A DNA stretch of 64,000 nucleotides, taken from positions 35,065,740 to 35,129,739 of the forward strand of contig CM018051.1 of assembly GCA_008638375.1 (NCBI GenBank), in the 5' to 3' direction. The notes under the pieces were generated by a model. It was not told the DNA's origin. It was given only the letters and a program-made list of their open reading frames with translations, and searched no databases. Shown in pieces: positions 60,148-64,000 of this stretch. The DNA comes from Nyssa sinensis. Its lineage: Eukaryota; Streptophyta; Magnoliopsida; Cornales; Nyssaceae. Each line of letters opens with the position of its first letter. The first letter of the stretch is position 1. Both the position numbers and the translations under genes were made by a program.

Positions 60148-60516
60148 GTATATATATATCTTACGGCTTGGTCTGCACCTCTCTACTCCTTCAACACATA
60201 CATATATACTAATTACACACACACACTACCTACTCACCCACTCTCTTACACACCATCCCCATCCATGCTTCTTTGAGTATTTTACACTCAACCACACATA
60301 CACACTCAACCGTGCACAGCACACACACACAATTAGACATATATATATATATATATATAAATTTTTTAAATATTCTAAATGTACACACATATATATACAT
60401 GCTTAAACAATTCAAACACACACACATATATATACACATCACACACAACAAATTAATAATAATAATAAAAAAAAAAAAAAATTCATTCCAAAAAAAAAAA
60501 AATTCAGGTTATTACA

Positions 60517-60529
60517 TCCTTCCCTCCTT
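60517..60529 (-). other. Polypurine tract of element I
   Basis: The minus strand reads AAGGAGGGAAGGA immediately before the LTR start TGTAATAACC. It follows AATTTCGGGACGAAATTTCT, which resembles the last codons of chromoviral pol (the FxDExFxxG-type ending common in Tekay elements). This fixes the 3' LTR boundary. Confidence 0.8.
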
Positions 60530-61896
60530 AAAGAAATTTCGTCCCGAAATTTAAAACAATGTACTTCTTTAACAAAATTTCGAATGAGTAGTACGAAACG
60601 TTATTGCGACATAAAGACTTGTAGCCTTACTTATGGATCATTCACTCCTCCCTCAGCCAGGCAATGTTGAATGCACTACCCTCTCTTATTACCCTCTCCC
60701 CCCCCCCAAAGGGACCTCGTTTACTTGGGTGGGCGGGCAGCGGCGTGCAGACATCCCCACACTCCCTGCTAGGGTTTGGTCCTGATCCTATCTATAACGG
60801 CCCCCTCCCCATGGCATAACTTATAATGACATTCTCAAAATGTGTTGTCTCACCAATGCCAATCCCCTAAATTCATCTAAACCTCACGGCCCACCTCGAT
60901 AATTCAACACAGTAATAAAAATAAATGAAAATGCTCAATGTTCACAAGGACACCTCAAAGTCTCCCACACACTTGCTGACCATTTAACAAATCTCGAATT
61001 AAGCCATGAAATCACCTAGTGATTTATCACAATGGCATCATCCGTATATCACCTATACCACGATGCAATTCAATAATCCATTTCCCAGCAATTTAATCAT
61101 AAAACTTAAAACAGTGCACCAAGGTTCAAAAGAACAAAACACTAGTTAAACTCTTTACCAGCATAAACACACATCAATCCTTACTCACATGTATTTAAAC
61201 ATTCGTACATATAAACATGTTTAAACATTCTCTTACGCCTGCTTCAATAGTAGTCAACCTATATATAAAATCATAGTAACAGTACTATATAGGTACTAAA
61301 CTAGCATGCATATATATAGAATTAACAAGCAACATTCAATAGCTAACACGTAGCCTACCACGTCAGCATCCAAATATGGAATTCATCTCAAGAATATACA
61401 TATACATAAATAAGCATATAACCAACTGTATAGGTAACTAGGTGTACGTCCAACCCTATCGATATCCAAGCTTATAGCCTATCTCACTGACAAAAAGCAC
61501 CTAGTCTCCCTCTTAATTTTTACTCGATCTACTACATAGGTATAAGCATTAGTCCCAGTTCATCAATAACCAAGCATACCATACATTGTACAAATTTCAC
61601 ACACTAAAATAACAAGCACTCACCTAATCATGTAATCCAAGCCAACCCAATTAAGTCGAGGTCTAACCTCTCCTACTCATGACAATGTCCACCCTAGAAG
61701 GACTCACGGATACCCCATGAAATAACTTACATCAACTATCCTTACCCTTTGGTTACGCTAAACAATTAATACTGAGTTCTAACACAGTCTTTCGTAAGGA
61801 AGAGATCCATTTAAACAATACAATACTCTGAGTACAAATACTTTGAGTATTTACCATTAAGTCTATACACAAATTTTTTTTTCACAAGTCTTAATT

Positions 61897-61930
<34 letters not shown>

Positions 61931-62612
61931 TGCATTCTAAGATTCTATGTGTCTTTTAATTTATGGTTTTCTACCTTATTAGAATTTTTTTGTTCATTTA
62001 AAATTTTAAAATTCTTTCATTATTTCTTACTTGCATAGCTAGGTGATAACCCTTCATAGATCACAGCTCCTTTTGTTACTGGCTGATGGTGCGCCATCCA
62101 TCAATTGTAACGCAAGACCTGAGACCACTCCAATCTGTATAAATGTCATAGTCATAGTACTATAATTCATGAATATCAGGTACTAACCTAGCATACACAT
62201 ACAAAATCAACAAGCCATAATCAACAGCTAACATATAAACATGCAAGTATGCAATCCATCCCCAGAACACACATATACATATGGGAACACAACCAACTAG
62301 GCATGTAACTAGGTCTACGACCTATCTCATCAATGACTAGGCATACCGCCTACCCTATAAATAACTAAGTGTACAATCTATCCCAATAACTAGGTATACG
62401 ACCTATCTCATAAGGGATACGGTCATGCATTTCTAATCTCAGTCAACCACCACATCAGACAATTCACATGCTCCCTATCTATCGGGAAATAAAGTATAGT
62501 GCACACTCGTGCACACCAATGCAACACGCTCACATAAAACGTACGACCCAAAATCTCTTAACTAAACTAAAAATCTAAACATCTCCCACTGTCCCAAGGT
62601 ATTCGAACCTAG

Positions 62613-62624
62613 GCTCTAATACCA
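62613..62624 (-). other. Primer-binding site (tRNA-iMet type) of element I
   Basis: The minus strand reads TGGTATTAGAGC, matching 11 of 12 bases of the initiator-Met tRNA primer site. It lies three bases from the GTGACA end of the 5' LTR. The next bases (CTAGGTTCGAATACC) match the leader beside the gypsy primer site at 15231, tying both to one lineage. Confidence 0.85.
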
Positions 62625-62627
62625 CGT

Positions 62628-64000
62628 TGTCACGCCCCAAATTCTAGTGAACCCGACGCACGACTGACGAGACAAAAGGGAAATAAAATAATAAAGAAAT
62701 AAAGGACAATCAAGTACAGTTCTACACTAATTCAGTCCACCATTCTGATACAATACATAAAGTCTTGTCCATTAGTTCACAACATACAATGACAGGAAAT
62801 AGTCTAGGGTTTATGCCCTTGTACAATATTAAATATGCCCTACGGGCCAAATATAATCCTCAATCAAAGCATCTCTAAGTCTCGCACAGCTGGAGTGTCA
62901 TCTGAAATGTTTGTCCCACGAAAGGGTCAGCTCAACTGCTGGTACAATATAATGCTAATGCAAGAAAAAAAATTAAGGGCGTGGCATGTGCAAGTGTACA
63001 GTTATTTCTACATGTCATTCAATATCATCCATACAATGTACTAGCAATAATCGACATGCCATCCAATTCATCCATACAATGTATTAACAAGATTCATCAC
63101 ACATTCATGAATTCATTAATACAATGTAATGAAAATATGCGTGACACACTCATACCACTCTATGCCCACCCATGTCTCGATTTACGGACCTTTCCCGATG
63201 GCCTGCAAGTACCATGTATGTCTCGCTTCACGGTCCGGAACCCGTCAGGCATGCGAGTACCTAATGGCCAATTTTGGGTTTTTCACCACAGGATCTGCAC
63301 CCTCATAATGCACAGCACCACGTGCTCAACTCACACCATGTCCAAGGAATCACAATATGCCAATATGCTCTGATTCCACCATGCCATAATGTAATCTCAA
63401 TAAAGCATCTTATCCACACATGAAGCATGCTTTAAATAATGTATTACACAATAACATTCTAATCAGAAAATCTCTTCATCAAGGTTACATGCCATACATA
63501 GTTCATTTAACACATGCTTTAAGTCACGTATTTCATAATCTCAACAATTCTCAAAAAAAATATAATCCACATATTAAACTAACACATGCGATATACACAT
63601 AGTCATGATCCATCTTCATCACCAAACTTTCAAAGAGATAACAAGGAGCACATAAGCATATGAGCAATAAAACAAACATGTGAATTATCAAGTCAACATG
63701 GCAGTTACTCCTAATCTTAATTCTATTTCTTACTTAGCACAATATATCGTACCTGGCGGGTTAGTTTCAACCCTAAGACGTAGTACTCGCAGTGTAGTGA
63801 ACTAGTAGTGAGAATGTAGATGGTCAAACCGCTTCTCTTTACCTTTTAGTGTCCCTAAAACCATGAAATGCATCTTAGTTCATTTGCTACTTGAATTATG
63901 CTATTCATGAAATTTTATATCTTTATTTCATTGGTTTCTATTTTGCCAAATCAAACTCTACTGTTGAGTCCAGAACGTCGAAGAAAATAGGTTTAGGCTT
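62628..64000 (-). mobile_element. 5' LTR of element I, cut by the window edge
   Basis: It starts TGTCACGCCCCAAATTCTAG and collinearly repeats 52895-54270. The paired ORFs of 129-130 codons at 53185 and 62981 are the same LTR sequence in both copies and show no known domain. Their similarity reflects recent common descent of the two LTRs rather than selection. Confidence 0.88.

Larger units (their letters stand above)
52895..60516 (-). mobile_element. 3' LTR of element I, interrupted by LTR D
   Basis: It starts TGTCACGCCCTGAATTCTAG and ends TTCAGGTTATTACA, directly followed by the polypurine tract on the minus strand. Without D and its duplication it is about 3.4 kb. It matches the 5' LTR beginning at 62628 closely: seven substitutions in the first ~57 bases, then long identical stretches. 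A minus-strand donor-like GTCAG|GTACGA lies near 54017. GGGAA precedes the left end; the partner duplication is outside the window. Confidence 0.85.
60517..62627 (-). mobile_element. 2.1-kb interior of non-autonomous element I
   Basis: The region between polypurine tract and primer-binding site has no gag or pol motif in any frame that I can find. It contains a poly-C run (60705-60713), a (TA)n run (61898-61927) and loosely repeated GTATACGACCTATCTCA-like words (61440-61500 and 62300-62420). Elements with long LTRs and a short non-coding interior are called LARDs; they need proteins from another element. An internal deletion of an autonomous copy is the alternative, supported by the residual pol-end sequence next to the polypurine tract. 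Confidence 0.7.

Noticed and set aside
60079..60451. Several ORFs rich in Tyr, Ile, Thr and His
   Set aside because: They derive from AC and AT microsatellites in the U3 part of an LTR.

Overview
This is repeat-dense nuclear DNA from a flowering plant, most likely a eudicot, though the sequence does not fix the species. I see no intact single-copy gene. Almost everything belongs to LTR retrotransposons nested inside one another. Most of the bulk is one family of very long LTRs (3.4-5.9 kb). They begin TGTAAYAYCC, end GTGACA (or the reverse complement), and resemble Tekay-like chromovirus LTRs.

Layout: 1-1731 is the start of a reverse-strand LTR cut by the window edge. 2.66-2.78 kb holds a small Stowaway-like MITE. 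From about 3.3 to 15.25 kb lies a decayed reverse-strand Ty3/gypsy element (gag, zinc knuckle, protease, RT, then a primer-binding site). It carries two solo LTRs: A (6169-10334) and B (10871-15230). 15.25-28.4 kb is a composite of reverse-strand LTR pieces, tandem arrays, solo LTR C (17547-20934) and a Tat-like gag pseudogene. 28.4-41.5 kb is a Ty1/copia gag pseudogene split by a three-level nest: copia-type LTR L holds LTR F, which holds LTR E. 41.8-51.1 kb is an aged LTR (H) split by LTR G. 51.1-52.9 kb is a small island without clear transposon hallmarks. 52.9 kb to the end is a reverse-strand element (I) with both LTRs, polypurine tract and primer-binding site but only 2.1 kb of apparently non-coding interior; LTR D sits in its 3' LTR.

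Nine solo LTRs (A-H and L) were delimited by 5-bp target-site duplications: seven exact (B, C, D, F, G, H, L) and two 4-of-5 (A, E). H is the least certain because its ends have decayed.

The most unusual content is inside the long LTRs. They share splice-site-like signals that outline a small multi-exon unit. Copies B and D both contain a short ORF (about 105-109 codons) between those signals. Over the aligned core 23 of 47 residues are identical, and 15 of those 23 use different codons, the mark of protein-level selection. Copy B has a candidate 159-bp intron exactly where copy D has none. Reverse copies E-G share an antisense tRNA-like T-arm, and the LTRs carry variable numbers of roughly 137-bp modules.
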